Origin: AC-32 sp963765785
GTDB lineage: Bacteria; Actinomycetota; Thermoleophilia; Gaiellales; Gaiellaceae
DNA: 64,000 nucleotides
NCBI GenBank assembly: GCA_963765785.1
Contig: CAVXXW010000019.1
Location: forward strand, 124,001-188,000
Reading direction: 5' to 3'
This document shows, one piece after another, positions 17,337-25,397 of the stretch. The position numbers and the translations under genes were made by a program. Numbering within the stretch: position 1 is the stretch's first letter; every line of letters begins with the position of its first letter. Under the pieces are notes generated by a model that worked only from the letters and a program-made list of their open reading frames with translations, was not told the origin of the DNA and made no database searches.

Positions 17337-18887
17337 ATGAAGGGCCTAGCGCTCGTTCGCGGGTTCCTCGATCGGAAGGGACATGAGTCACCGGAGGCCG
17401 ACGCCCATTCGGCGGCCGCGGAAGGGCCGGCCCTCGACCTCGCGGACATTCAGGGGCTCGTTCTCCGCGCTTACCGAATGCCGATGGTTCGGCATTTCTT
17501 GCTGGCGGTGGGAGTTCCGGCAGAAGCGCGCAGACAGCTTGGGCGGCTCGTGAGCGGCGGCGAGTCCGACGTCCCCCAGATCACGACTGCCGCCGACTGG
17601 CACGTGGGGTTCGGCCCCGGGCCAGGAGACAATCCGACGGATGCCCCGCGTTGCAAGCCCGATTATTGCCTCAACATCGGGATCACGTGGTCCGGCTTGG
17701 TCGCGCTGGAGATAGAGGAACGCGTCCCAGCGCTCTCCTTCGAGTCGTTTAGTGCATTCGTCGAAGGAGCTGCGCATCGCGCTGAGTTGGTCGGAGACAC
17801 GGGAGCAAGTTCGCCCGAGAACTGGGTTGGCGGCTTTGGCCGAGGTGACGATCACGTCCTGGTGACGCTGCACGCGATCAGCCCGGAAACACTGGTGAGC
17901 TACAGCGACACGCTGCGTGCCTGGTTCGCCGAAGCGAATGCTTTTCGCGAGATCTGGTCCCAGGACGGGATGGCGCTAATGGAGATGCAAGATGGCCAAC
18001 CCATACCTACCGCCAAAGTCCACTTCGGATACACCGACGGAATCAGTACGCCCACGATTCACGGCGGCCCCGAACATTATTACCCCGACCATCAGCAACC
18101 TTGCGAGCCATGGCTCTTCGTCTTACGGGAAGACGCTACAAACTACGTGGTACCCGAGCCGAGCGAACTTGGCTTGAACGGCAGTTTTGCAATCTTCAAG
18201 AAGGTCGAGACCGACGTCGTGGGGTTTGAAGACTTCTTGCAGTCGCACAGGGACAAGATCGATCCCGAGCTCCTGGCCGCAAAGATCTGCGGACGCTGGC
18301 GCAACGGCGTTCCGCTCGCCGTATCAGCGGACACGGACAGCCCCGCGGGCGGAATCTCACCCGAACAGTTGAACGATTTCGGTTATGTAGAAACCGATGG
18401 TTCAGGAGATGCGAAGGGACTCCAGTGCCCGGTCGGCGCACACATACGCCGCGTCAATCCAAGGGGTCAACCGATCGCCGGACAGGGCCTTACTGGGGGT
18501 AGTAACAATTCCCACCGGATAATTCGCCGCGGCCTGCCGTATGGGCCGACCTATGACCCAAGCACCGCCTACGACGGCATCGAACGCGGGATGCTTTTCC
18601 AATTCATCAATGCAAATATCGAGAATCAATACGAGTTCGTGCTGCAACGTTGGGTCAATGACAGCGAATTCGCCGGGGCCGTCAGACTTCACCCGAAATC
18701 GAGAGACCCACTGATTGCCTCTCAGGAGCCAGGAGAGAGCATTTTCGTGATGCCGCAGGCAAACGGAGACCCCCCGATCGAGGTTACGGGCTTCTCGAGC
18801 TTCATTACGACCAAAGCCGCTGCGTACACCTTTTTGCCGAGCATCACGGCCATGAGATTCATCGCCACTCTGGACGAGAGCCTTTGA
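17337..18887 (+). CDS. DyP-type heme peroxidase
   Basis: A 516-residue protein with DLADIQGLVLRAYRMPMVRH at the N-terminus, the distal-side FGYTDGIS motif (the GxxDG catalytic Asp, about residue 227), and CPVGAHIRRVNPR with the proximal heme-ligand His (about 366). This is a full-length dye-decolourising peroxidase; the size fits the longer fungal/actinobacterial class. It uses H2O2 to oxidise organic substrates. No Tat or Sec signal is visible, so it is probably cytoplasmic or encapsulated. AAGGAG lies 11 bases before the ATG. Codon use is more A/T-rich than in neighbouring genes, matching the preceding duplicated-domain gene. Confidence 0.92.
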   Translation: MKGLALVRGFLDRKGHESPEADAHSAAAEGPALDLADIQGLVLRAYRMPMVRHFLLAVGVPAEARRQLGRLVSGGESDVPQITTAADWHVGFGPGPGDNPTDAPRCKPDYCLNIGITWSGLVALEIEERVPALSFESFSAFVEGAAHRAELVGDTGASSPENWVGGFGRGDDHVLVTLHAISPETLVSYSDTLRAWFAEANAFREIWSQDGMALMEMQDGQPIPTAKVHFGYTDGISTPTIHGGPEHYYPDHQQPCEPWLFVLREDATNYVVPEPSELGLNGSFAIFKKVETDVVGFEDFLQSHRDKIDPELLAAKICGRWRNGVPLAVSADTDSPAGGISPEQLNDFGYVETDGSGDAKGLQCPVGAHIRRVNPRGQPIAGQGLTGGSNNSHRIIRRGLPYGPTYDPSTAYDGIERGMLFQFINANIENQYEFVLQRWVNDSEFAGAVRLHPKSRDPLIASQEPGESIFVMPQANGDPPIEVTGFSSFITTKAAAYTFLPSITAMRFIATLDESL

Positions 18888-18952
18888 TGCGTTGCCGGGG
18901 CACGGGGCGGCAGCGCACGGGATGCGCGGGTAAACGAAACACCGATCAGACA

Positions 18953-18995
18953 TTGACCGCGCGGTGGGTCGATTCGAACGCCGCGACAGCGGAAC
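18953..18995 (-). pseudogene. Tiny remnant of a SulP gene 3' end
   Basis: On the minus strand, RSAVAAFEST is readable and matches the C-terminus of the intact SulP protein (RSAVAAFESS). At the DNA level 18969-18993 and 1188-1212 agree at 23 of 25 bases, in the same orientation. The rest of the STAS domain is absent. A short chance match is possible but this level of agreement at a gene end argues for a relic. Confidence 0.5.
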
Positions 18996-19080
18996 GGGGT
19001 CTGGATCGACAGGGCGTGATCACGCATTGAGCACGTCAGGTCGCCGGCGGCTCTCCGGCGCGGGCCGCAAAGTCAAGGCC

Positions 19081-19563
19081 GTGCCACGGCCGAACCCGAT
19101 CGAGCGGCGCATGACGAAGTTTCTGCGCGAACCGCCGAGCGTGCGGACGGCCGCGAGCGTCATCGTGACGGCGACGCTCGTGATCGTCGTGGGGGGCGGC
19201 GCGCTGTTCCGCGTGCTCGACCACAAGGAGTACACGAGCATTTGGATCGGCATGTGGTTCGCGTTGCAGACCGTGACGACGGTCGGCTACGGCGATGTCG
19301 CGCCGAAAGACGCGGCCGGGAAGCTCGTTGCCGCGCTGATCATGCTCGAAGGGGTCGCCTTCCTCGCGATCCTCACCGCGGGGATCACCTCGACCTTCGT
19401 CGCCCGCGCGGCACGGGAGCGCTCAGGGGTGGAGGAGGACACTCGCGACACCGACATGGACCGGATCAACGCACGCTTCGACGATCTCGCGGAGCAAATC
19501 AACCGCCTCGAGCGCACAACCGACCGACTTGCCAGATCCAACCCCGATCAGGCGGCCGAATGA
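19081..19563 (+). CDS. Two-transmembrane potassium channel
   Basis: About 160 residues from the GTG at 19081; the frame is open further upstream to 18964, but that part overlaps a SulP relic. The protein has helix 1 (SVIVTATLVIVVGGGALFRV), a pore helix with the K+ selectivity filter TVGYGD, helix 2 (LIMLEGVAFLAILTAGITST) and a polar coiled-coil tail (RINARFDDLAEQINRLERTT) likely to help tetramer assembly. No RCK domain is attached. It conducts K+ across the cytoplasmic membrane. Confidence 0.9.
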   Translation: MPRPNPIERRMTKFLREPPSVRTAASVIVTATLVIVVGGGALFRVLDHKEYTSIWIGMWFALQTVTTVGYGDVAPKDAAGKLVAALIMLEGVAFLAILTAGITSTFVARAARERSGVEEDTRDTDMDRINARFDDLAEQINRLERTTDRLARSNPDQAAE

Positions 19564-19595
19564 TCGGCGAGTCTTAGCGTGACTCGCAAGGCGCC

Positions 19596-20483
19596 GTGAA
19601 GAACATGGTCGAGCTTCCGGGCGGCACCTTTCGGATGGGCTCTGATCGCTTCTATCCCGAAGAGCGGCCGGTGCGCGAGGTGTCGGTGGATGGGTTCTGG
19701 ATCGACCGTCACCCGGTGACCGTGGCCGAGTTCCGTCGGTTCGTGAAAGCGACCGGCCACGTCACCTGGGCCGAGCATGCGCCGCGGCCCGAGGACTACC
19801 CCGACGCGGACGAAGACGCGCTCGTGCCGGGCTCGCTCGTGTTCCACAAGACGAATGGCCCAGTCGACCTGCGCGACTTCCGCAACTGGTGGGATTGGAC
19901 TCCGGGAGCCGACTGGCGACACCCCGAGGGGCCCGGCAGCAACGTCGGCGGACGCGAGCAACACCCCGTGACGCACGTCTCGCTTTCGGACGCCGCAGCC
20001 TATGCCGACTCGGCAGGCAAGTCGCTCCCGACCGAGGCCGAGTGGGAGTACGCCGCCCGCGGCGGGCTCGATGGAGCGACCTTCGTCTGGGGCGAGGAGT
20101 TCGCGCCGAAGGGGCGGATGATGGCGAATACGTGGCAGGGCGAGTTCCCCTGGCAGAACCTGTGCGCCGATGGCTACGAGGGCACGTCGCCCGTCGAGAG
20201 GTTTCCGCCCAACGCTTTCGGCCTTTGCGACATGGCCGGCAACGTCTGGGAGTGGACTGACGACGACTTCCGTCAGCCCACGGCTTCGAGCGAGCATGGG
20301 TGCTGCGCCCCCGAGAGCCCACTCGTCCTCGCAGGAGAGGCGTTCCCGCGCAAGGTGATCAAGGGGGGCTCACACTTGTGCGCGCCGAACTACTGTTTGC
20401 GCTACCGGCCGGCCGCCCGCCAGGCCGAGACGATCGACACGACAACGTCGCACATCGGCTTTCGCTGCGTCGTCCGCACCTGA
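19596..20483 (+). CDS. Formylglycine-generating enzyme (sulfatase activator)
   Basis: A 295-residue protein with the FGE-sulfatase fold: VELPGGTFRMGSDRFYPEER at the start, HPVTHVSLSDAAAYADSAGK, LPTEAEWEYAARGG, GLCDMAGNVWEW and a C-terminal GGSHLCAPNYCLRYRPAAR. Cys262 and Cys267 sit five apart in that last motif, as the copper-binding active-site pair of true FGEs, which distinguishes it from EgtB-like relatives. It converts the Cys of a CxPxR motif to formylglycine using O2. The expected client is the sulfatase at 13408, whose CSPSR site fits. The two genes are separated by an apparent insertion of unrelated genes. Confidence 0.93.
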   Translation: MKNMVELPGGTFRMGSDRFYPEERPVREVSVDGFWIDRHPVTVAEFRRFVKATGHVTWAEHAPRPEDYPDADEDALVPGSLVFHKTNGPVDLRDFRNWWDWTPGADWRHPEGPGSNVGGREQHPVTHVSLSDAAAYADSAGKSLPTEAEWEYAARGGLDGATFVWGEEFAPKGRMMANTWQGEFPWQNLCADGYEGTSPVERFPPNAFGLCDMAGNVWEWTDDDFRQPTASSEHGCCAPESPLVLAGEAFPRKVIKGGSHLCAPNYCLRYRPAARQAETIDTTTSHIGFRCVVRT

Positions 20484-20792
20484 TAGGTCAGAGCTGAGGG
20501 CGACCGCTCCCACAGCTCAAGCGACGCCGCTGAAAGCGGCGACGGCCGCCGCGCCGCTCCTTGCCATGGCTGGCTAGAGTTCGGGTAGGACTCGCCAGCA
20601 GTTACCACTGTCGGCGGTAAGCGGGCTTACCGTCTTGCTGATCGGCCGTTAGTCGCGGGTGTTTGCCGTGTCTGCTTTCCAGCGTCTTTCCAGGCCGCCA
20701 CTGAGCGGCTGTCTATGGATCTGGCTAGTTCGCAATGGCGACTCTCCAGAGCCTGACGACGACGCGCTTCGGCGACGACAACCGGCCTAGGG
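20484..20792. other. Gene-free stretch with a short hairpin
   Basis: I see no supported gene here. A perfect 7-bp hairpin (CGCCGCT-GAA-AGCGGCG, 20525-20541) follows the FGE gene and may end its transcript, though no T run follows. The rest lies beyond the 3' end of the minus-strand flavoprotein remnant. Confidence 0.4.
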
Positions 20793-21911
20793 TCAAGGCG
20801 ACGGGACAGCCCGAAAGCGCCAAACCTCATCCAAGTCCCATGGCTGATGTCGTCGACGCCAAAACCTAGACGAGGGCCAACGCTGCTCAAGACGATAGTA
20901 GTGGCGGCGAGCGTGGAGATGGGCGGTGAAATCGGCTGTCGCATCGAGTTGGTAGGCGATGAGCGGGCTCGTTGCACCAAGCAGGCACTTGGCAATCACC
21001 TCAGCTCCGCGAAGCCCGGAGTGAAGTGCGCGCGCAATCCCGGATCCAGACAGTGGATCGAGGCAAAAGGCGGCATCGCCTACAGCTAGCCAGCGTTCCC
21101 CGACACAACGATCGAGTGTGCTCGTTTCCGCGAGCGCGACCCTGATCGCCGGCGCTGCTAAGGCGTCGAGTCGTTCGCGAGTACGCTCGGTCTGATTCAA
21201 GCAGGCTCGAAAGAGTTCAGCTCGAGGTCGTCCCGAGACGCGGTCTGCGTCCGTGAGATATACGGCGATCATTAGGCCGGTTGGAATCGACACGGAATAC
21301 CACCACCCATCAGGCGCCGCTTCCACCAATAGGCCCTGCGGGCCGGCCCGGGAGTCCTGATAGCCCCCAGTGAGGCCAACAAGATGATCCAGCCTCTGTC
21401 GTTTTGACCCCATGCGTCGGGCGAGCCATGCGGGTCGACCAGTGGCATCGATGATATAGCGCGCTTCCACAGCAGTTCGAGTTGTCGCGCTCTGGAGTGA
21501 GACTCGCCAGCCGGCTGCGACGCGCTCGACATTGTGGGGCCGAACCCCGCAATAGATCAACGCACCGGCGTCCTCGGCGGCGCGCGTGAGCATCGCATCA
21601 AACCAAACGCGATCGAAATGCCACGCTGGCCCGTCCGGGTCCACGTCCGGTGAGCGCTCGCGAGCTTCGGAGTCGCCCCAGACCGACATCAACGGCGCGA
21701 CCTGGAGAGGTTCGCCGGCGCAAAAGCGATCCCACACTCCGAGCGCTCGCAGGAGAGACTGAGCGAATCCTCCTTGCGAGCGCCTCGGTGATCGCGCCTG
21801 CGCCGGAGCGGAGTCGCTCACTCTCGCTCTGAGGAAAGTGCGCCCCCACCCGACGGCACGCAGTCCCTCCCGCTTCTCGCCGCGCAGCCCGACCTTCATT
21901 GGGCTTTCCAA
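20793..21911 (-). pseudogene. FAD-dependent oxidoreductase lacking its N-terminal FAD motif
   Basis: About 310 codons read as a halogenase/hydroxylase-type flavoprotein: LLRALGVWDRF, AWHFDRVWFDAMLTRAAEDA, ARYIIDATGRPAWLARRMGS, and the second FAD motif ERWLAVGDAAFCLDPLSGSG. The N-terminal beta-alpha-beta dinucleotide fold (GxGxxG) is missing; the first 60 codons are Arg-rich and do not resemble protein. Only about 80 bases separate the ATG at 21911 from tRNA-Thr. The simplest reading is a gene truncated or frameshifted at its 5' end, perhaps by an event at the tRNA. A start inside the readable part could still give a partial protein. Confidence 0.65.
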
Positions 21912-21993
21912 AAACTTTCCAAGGGCGAACCAGCGGCTGTCTCTTGCTGCACCTGCGTAAGGGAAAAAGCCGGTTTGCAGCGGATTCGCGCGA

Positions 21994-22066
21994 AGCCCTC
22001 TGACGGACTCGAACCGTCGACCCCCTCCTTACCATGGAGGTGCTCTACCAACTGAGCTAAGAGGGC
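21994..22066 (-). tRNA. tRNA-Thr (GGT)
   Basis: The minus strand folds as a standard cloverleaf: acceptor GCCCTCT/AGAGGGC, D arm with AGCTCAGTTGGTAGAGC, anticodon stem CCTCC/GGAGG around loop ATGGTAA (anticodon GGT), and T arm GACGG-TTCGAGT-CCGTC. No CCA is encoded. The truncated flavoprotein gene begins about 80 bases downstream of its 3' end. Confidence 0.95.
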
Positions 22067-22128
22067 AGCTCGGCCATTGTAGGCGTGATCTCACGCGGCG
22101 CCCCCGGCGCGCGTTCTACATTCACGAG

Positions 22129-22596
22129 ATGCCGCAAACCGTCGTCGACAGTCCCATTGGGCCGCTCGGGCTCATCGCCTCCGACTCCGCCCTGCAAGGC
22201 GTGACGTTCCACGCCCGTCGCGCCCGGGCTGGGGGACGGTCGCCCGTCCTCGACGAGGCGGCGCGCCAGCTGGAGGCGTACTTCGAGGGGGAGCTCGCGG
22301 CGTTCGACCTGCCGATCGAACTGCACGGAACGGACTTCCAGCAACACTGCTGGCTCGCGCTCGCGACCATTCCGTACGGGCAGACCGTCAGCTACGGCGA
22401 GCAGGCGCGCCGGCTCGGCCTCGGGAGCGACAAGGCGCGGGCCGTCGGCGCCGCCAACGGGCAAAATCCGCTGCCGCTCGTGCTGCCCTGCCACCGCGTG
22501 ATCGGCGCAGACGGCTCGCTGACCGGCTTCGGCGGCGGGCTCCAAGTGAAGCGCTTCCTGCTCGAGCTCGAGGGCGCGCTGCTACCGCTCGGCTAG
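22129..22596 (+). CDS. ogt: Methylated-DNA--protein-cysteine methyltransferase
   Basis: A 155-residue enzyme with the suicide active site LPLVLPCHRVIGADGSLTGF (Cys about residue 121) and the helix-turn-helix DNA-binding part IPYGQTVSYGEQARRLGLGS. It repairs O6-methylguanine and O4-methylthymine by irreversible transfer of the alkyl group to the Cys. Length fits single-domain Ogt proteins; no Ada domain. Its 3' end overlaps by 15 bases the convergent phosphoribosyltransferase gene. Confidence 0.94.
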   Translation: MPQTVVDSPIGPLGLIASDSALQGVTFHARRARAGGRSPVLDEAARQLEAYFEGELAAFDLPIELHGTDFQQHCWLALATIPYGQTVSYGEQARRLGLGSDKARAVGAANGQNPLPLVLPCHRVIGADGSLTGFGGGLQVKRFLLELEGALLPLG

Positions 22597-23184
22597 CAGC
22601 GACGCGACATACCACTCGTCGAGCGGGTCGAAACTGTCGTAGGCCTGCCCGACGACCGTGATCTGCTCGAGCGGGTGCGGGCAGACGACCTCGTCGGCGA
22701 CCTCGATCAGCCGGCGCAGACCGTCGACGCGACCGACCGGAGTCGCGGCGACGACGCGCGCCGCGCCGGCCGCGCTCGCCCACAGGCACGCCGCCGCGAG
22801 GGTGAGGCCGGTGATTGCGCCGTCGTCGACCACGAGCGTCTCCTGTCCCTCGACCGGGAGGCGTTCGTGCTCGAGCCGCGCTTCCAGCCGCTCGGCCTCG
22901 AGCTGCGCACGGGCAAGCGCCTCCTCGACCTCCGCCGCCGGCGTGAGCAAGTACGGCGGCCCGTCGGTCGTCGCGGCGCCGAGCCGCCGGCCGCCAGCGT
23001 TGACGCGCTCGACGTCGACCCCGGTCAAGGGCAGGTCGAGCTCGCGCGCGACCTCGGCGGCCACGGCGACGCCGCCTCGCGCGACACCGACCACGACGTC
23101 GGCGCGCGGCACGACCTTGGCTAGCACGCGTCCGGCGGCGGTCCGGTCGCGAAAGAGCGGCTGCATCCACGGCACGATCCGCAT
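22582..23184 (-). CDS. Phosphoribosyltransferase domain protein
   Basis: A 200-residue protein starting at the ATG at 23184. Features are VVPRADVVVGVARGGVAVAA near the N-terminus, a flexible-loop region (TTDGPPYLL), and the PRPP-binding signature TLVVDDGAITGLTLAAACLW (about residues 115-134). Such stand-alone type I PRTase-fold proteins, with ELDLPL and VVAATPVG segments, are common and mostly uncharacterised; a hydrolase or salvage role is possible. It diverges from the proline-racemase-family gene at 23203 with only 18 bases between starts, so they share a compact promoter region. Confidence 0.85.
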   Translation of the reverse strand: MRIVPWMQPLFRDRTAAGRVLAKVVPRADVVVGVARGGVAVAAEVARELDLPLTGVDVERVNAGGRRLGAATTDGPPYLLTPAAEVEEALARAQLEAERLEARLEHERLPVEGQETLVVDDGAITGLTLAAACLWASAAGAARVVAATPVGRVDGLRRLIEVADEVVCPHPLEQITVVGQAYDSFDPLDEWYVASLLAER

Positions 23185-23202
23185 GCGAGGATTGTCGCGC
23201 CG

Positions 23203-24237
23203 ATGCGGGCGCAGCGAGCCATCACCGTCGTCGGCTGCCACGCCGGCGGCGAGGTCGGGAACGTCGTCGTCGGCGGCGTGCTCCCGCCGCCCGGCGAGAC
23301 GGTCTTCGAGCAGATGCAGGCGCTCGCGCGCGACGACTCGCTGCGGCGGCTGCTGCTGCGAGAGCCGCGCGGGAGCGTCGCGCAGCACGCGAACCTGATC
23401 GTGCCGCCGACTCGGGACGACTGCGACGCGGGCTTCATCGTGATGGAGCCGACCGAGTACCCGCCGATGTCCGGCTCGAACGCGATCTGCGTCACCACCG
23501 TGCTGCTCGAGACGGGGATGGTCGAGCTGCGCGAGCCCGAGACCACGCTCCGCCTCGAGGCGCCCTCTGGCGTGGTCGAGGTGACGGCCCGCTGCAAGGA
23601 CGGCAGGTGCGAGAGCGTCGAGCTGACGAACGTGCCGTGCTTCGCCGACCGGCTCGACGCGCCGCTCGAGGTCGAGGGGCTCGGCACGCTCAGGGTGGAC
23701 GTCGCGTTCGGCGGCATGTGGTACGCGATCGCCGACGCCGCAGCCCTCGGTTTCGCGCTCGAGCCGGCCGAGGCGCGCGAGCTCTGCGACGCGGGGGAAC
23801 GGATCAGGGCAGCCGCGCGCGAGCAGCTCCCGTGCGCACACCCGGAGAACCCGGAGATCGCCGGTGTCAGCATCGTCCAGATCGCCGGGCAGTGGCAGGG
23901 CATCGGCCGGGTCTCGCGGAACGCCGTGGTCGTCGCGCCAGGGCGGCTCGACCGCTCGGCAACCGGCACCGGACTCTCCGCGCGGATGGCCGCCTTGCAC
24001 GCACGCGGCCAGATGCGCGCGGGCGACGCGATGACGCACGCCTCCGTGCTCGGCACGACCTTCGAGGGCCGCATCGTCGAGGAGACGACCATCGCGGGCC
24101 GCGAGGCGATCGTGCCGGCGATCCGCGGCAGCGCCTGGATTACCGGCGTCACGCAGGTCCTCCTCGACCCGGCTGATCCGTTCCCGGAGGGCTACCTGCT
24201 GCCTGACACGTGGCCCGGGGGCGACACCCAGGGCTAG
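23203..24237 (+). CDS. Proline racemase family enzyme with Ser/Thr in place of both catalytic Cys
   Basis: A 344-residue protein of the proline racemase / hydroxyproline epimerase / trans-3-hydroxyproline dehydratase family. The first catalytic motif, usually MCGHG, reads MSGSN (Ser about residue 89), and the second, usually SPCGTG, reads DRSATGTGLSA with Thr at the Cys position. C-terminal GSAWITGVTQVLLDPADPFP is typical. Classical two-base racemisation needs the two Cys, so racemase activity is unlikely; a dehydratase-type reaction on a hydroxyproline-like substrate is a better guess. It overlaps the end of the convergent reductase gene by 4 bases. Confidence 0.85.
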   Translation: MRAQRAITVVGCHAGGEVGNVVVGGVLPPPGETVFEQMQALARDDSLRRLLLREPRGSVAQHANLIVPPTRDDCDAGFIVMEPTEYPPMSGSNAICVTTVLLETGMVELREPETTLRLEAPSGVVEVTARCKDGRCESVELTNVPCFADRLDAPLEVEGLGTLRVDVAFGGMWYAIADAAALGFALEPAEARELCDAGERIRAAAREQLPCAHPENPEIAGVSIVQIAGQWQGIGRVSRNAVVVAPGRLDRSATGTGLSARMAALHARGQMRAGDAMTHASVLGTTFEGRIVEETTIAGREAIVPAIRGSAWITGVTQVLLDPADPFPEGYLLPDTWPGGDTQG

Positions 24238-25151
24238 GGGACGACGACGACCTTGCCGCGCGTGCGGTGGGACTCGACGTGCCGGATCGCCTCGGCGGTC
24301 TGCTCTAGCGCGTAGGTGCGCTCGATCACCGGTCGCAGCCGTCCTTCGTCGACGAGGCGGGTCAGGAAGAGCAGGCGGTCGCGGGTAACGTCCGCGATGA
24401 AACCGACGACGTCGCGCCGCACGGCCGCCGCCGCCATCTGGCCGAGCGAGCCGGTGACGAGGACGATCCTCCCGCCCGGCGCGAGCACCCGCCGCAGGTC
24501 TCCGAACGACCGGCCGTCGGCGCAATTGAGGACGAGGTCGTGTCGGCCGGCGCTCGCGAATTCGTCCTCGGTGTAGTCGAGGACCCGGTCGGCGCCGAGC
24601 GAGCGGACGAGCTCGAGGTTGCGGGTGCTGCAGACGCCGGTCACCTCGCCGCCGAGCGCCTTCGCTATCTGGACGGCGAAGGTGCCGACGCCGCCGGAGG
24701 CGCCGTTGACGAGCACGCTCTGCCCTGGACGCAGGCTGCCGCGCTCGCACACCGCCTCCAGCGCGGTCACGCCCGCGACGGGAATCGCGGCCGCCTCCTC
24801 GAAGCTCAGCTGCGCGGGCTTCGGCGCGAACACCTGCTTCTTTGCACGGACGAGCTCTCCGAAGGAGCCGCGGCCGATGCCGAGCACGTCGTCCCCCGGA
24901 GCGGTCGAGGTGACCTCGGCTCCGACGGCCTCGACCGTGCCGGCGACGTCGACGCCGCGTCGCGCGTGCTTGGGCCGGCGCAGCCCGAGCACCACGCGGG
25001 CGACGCGCGGCGTCCCACGGAGCTCGTGGTAGTCGACCGGGTTGACCCCGGCAGCGCGGACGCGAACGAGCACGTGCTCCGGTCCTAGCTCGGGCGGGTC
25101 GATCTCCTCGAGCGCCAGCTCGCCGTATCTCCGGCTGACGATCGCACGCAT
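24234..25151 (-). CDS. Zinc-independent MDR reductase (quinone oxidoreductase-like)
   Basis: A 305-residue medium-chain dehydrogenase/reductase: LGPEHVLVRVRAAGVNPVDY, ARRGVDVAGTVEAVG, PGDDVLGIGRGSFGELV, and the NADP-binding fold VLVNGASGGVGTFAVQIAKA. The zinc ligands of alcohol dehydrogenases are missing, placing it with quinone or enone reductases. Likely reaction: NAD(P)H reduction of an activated double bond or quinone. Cytoplasmic. The closing HVESHRTRGKVVVVP is the standard family ending. Confidence 0.9.
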   Translation of the reverse strand: MRAIVSRRYGELALEEIDPPELGPEHVLVRVRAAGVNPVDYHELRGTPRVARVVLGLRRPKHARRGVDVAGTVEAVGAEVTSTAPGDDVLGIGRGSFGELVRAKKQVFAPKPAQLSFEEAAAIPVAGVTALEAVCERGSLRPGQSVLVNGASGGVGTFAVQIAKALGGEVTGVCSTRNLELVRSLGADRVLDYTEDEFASAGRHDLVLNCADGRSFGDLRRVLAPGGRIVLVTGSLGQMAAAAVRRDVVGFIADVTRDRLLFLTRLVDEGRLRPVIERTYALEQTAEAIRHVESHRTRGKVVVVP

Positions 25152-25222
25152 CCGGCCGATTCTCGCCCATCGCTGCCACGACGAAGGGGCTCACGGGGAA
25201 ACCGGGTTTCCCGTGACAAGGA

Positions 25223-25304
25223 TGGGGGCGGGAGGATTCGAACCTCCGTAGGCTGAGCCGACGGGTTTACAGCCCGTTCCCTTTGGCCGCTCGGGCACAC
25301 CCCC
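25223..25304 (-). tRNA. tRNA-Tyr (GTA)
   Basis: A class II tRNA of 82 bases on the minus strand, with acceptor GGGGGTG paired to CGCCCCC, D arm with GCCCGAGCGGCC, anticodon arm CGGGCTGTAAACCCG (anticodon GTA), a long variable arm TCGGCTCAGCCTA, and T arm GGAGG-TTCGAAT-CCTCC. No CCA is encoded. Confidence 0.95.
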
Positions 25305-25397
25305 GGGGGCGGCCATTGTAGCCGCGCGCCGGTCGCGCGTACCGCGTGACACATGCGAGAATCGCGCGCAGCGCAGGACCCGACGAAGGAGGACCCC

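Noticed and set aside
22582..25194. An 870-codon open frame on the minus strand running under the proline-racemase-family and reductase genes
   Set aside because: Only its last 200 codons (from 23184) look like protein; the rest is Arg-rich antisense reading of high-GC genes.
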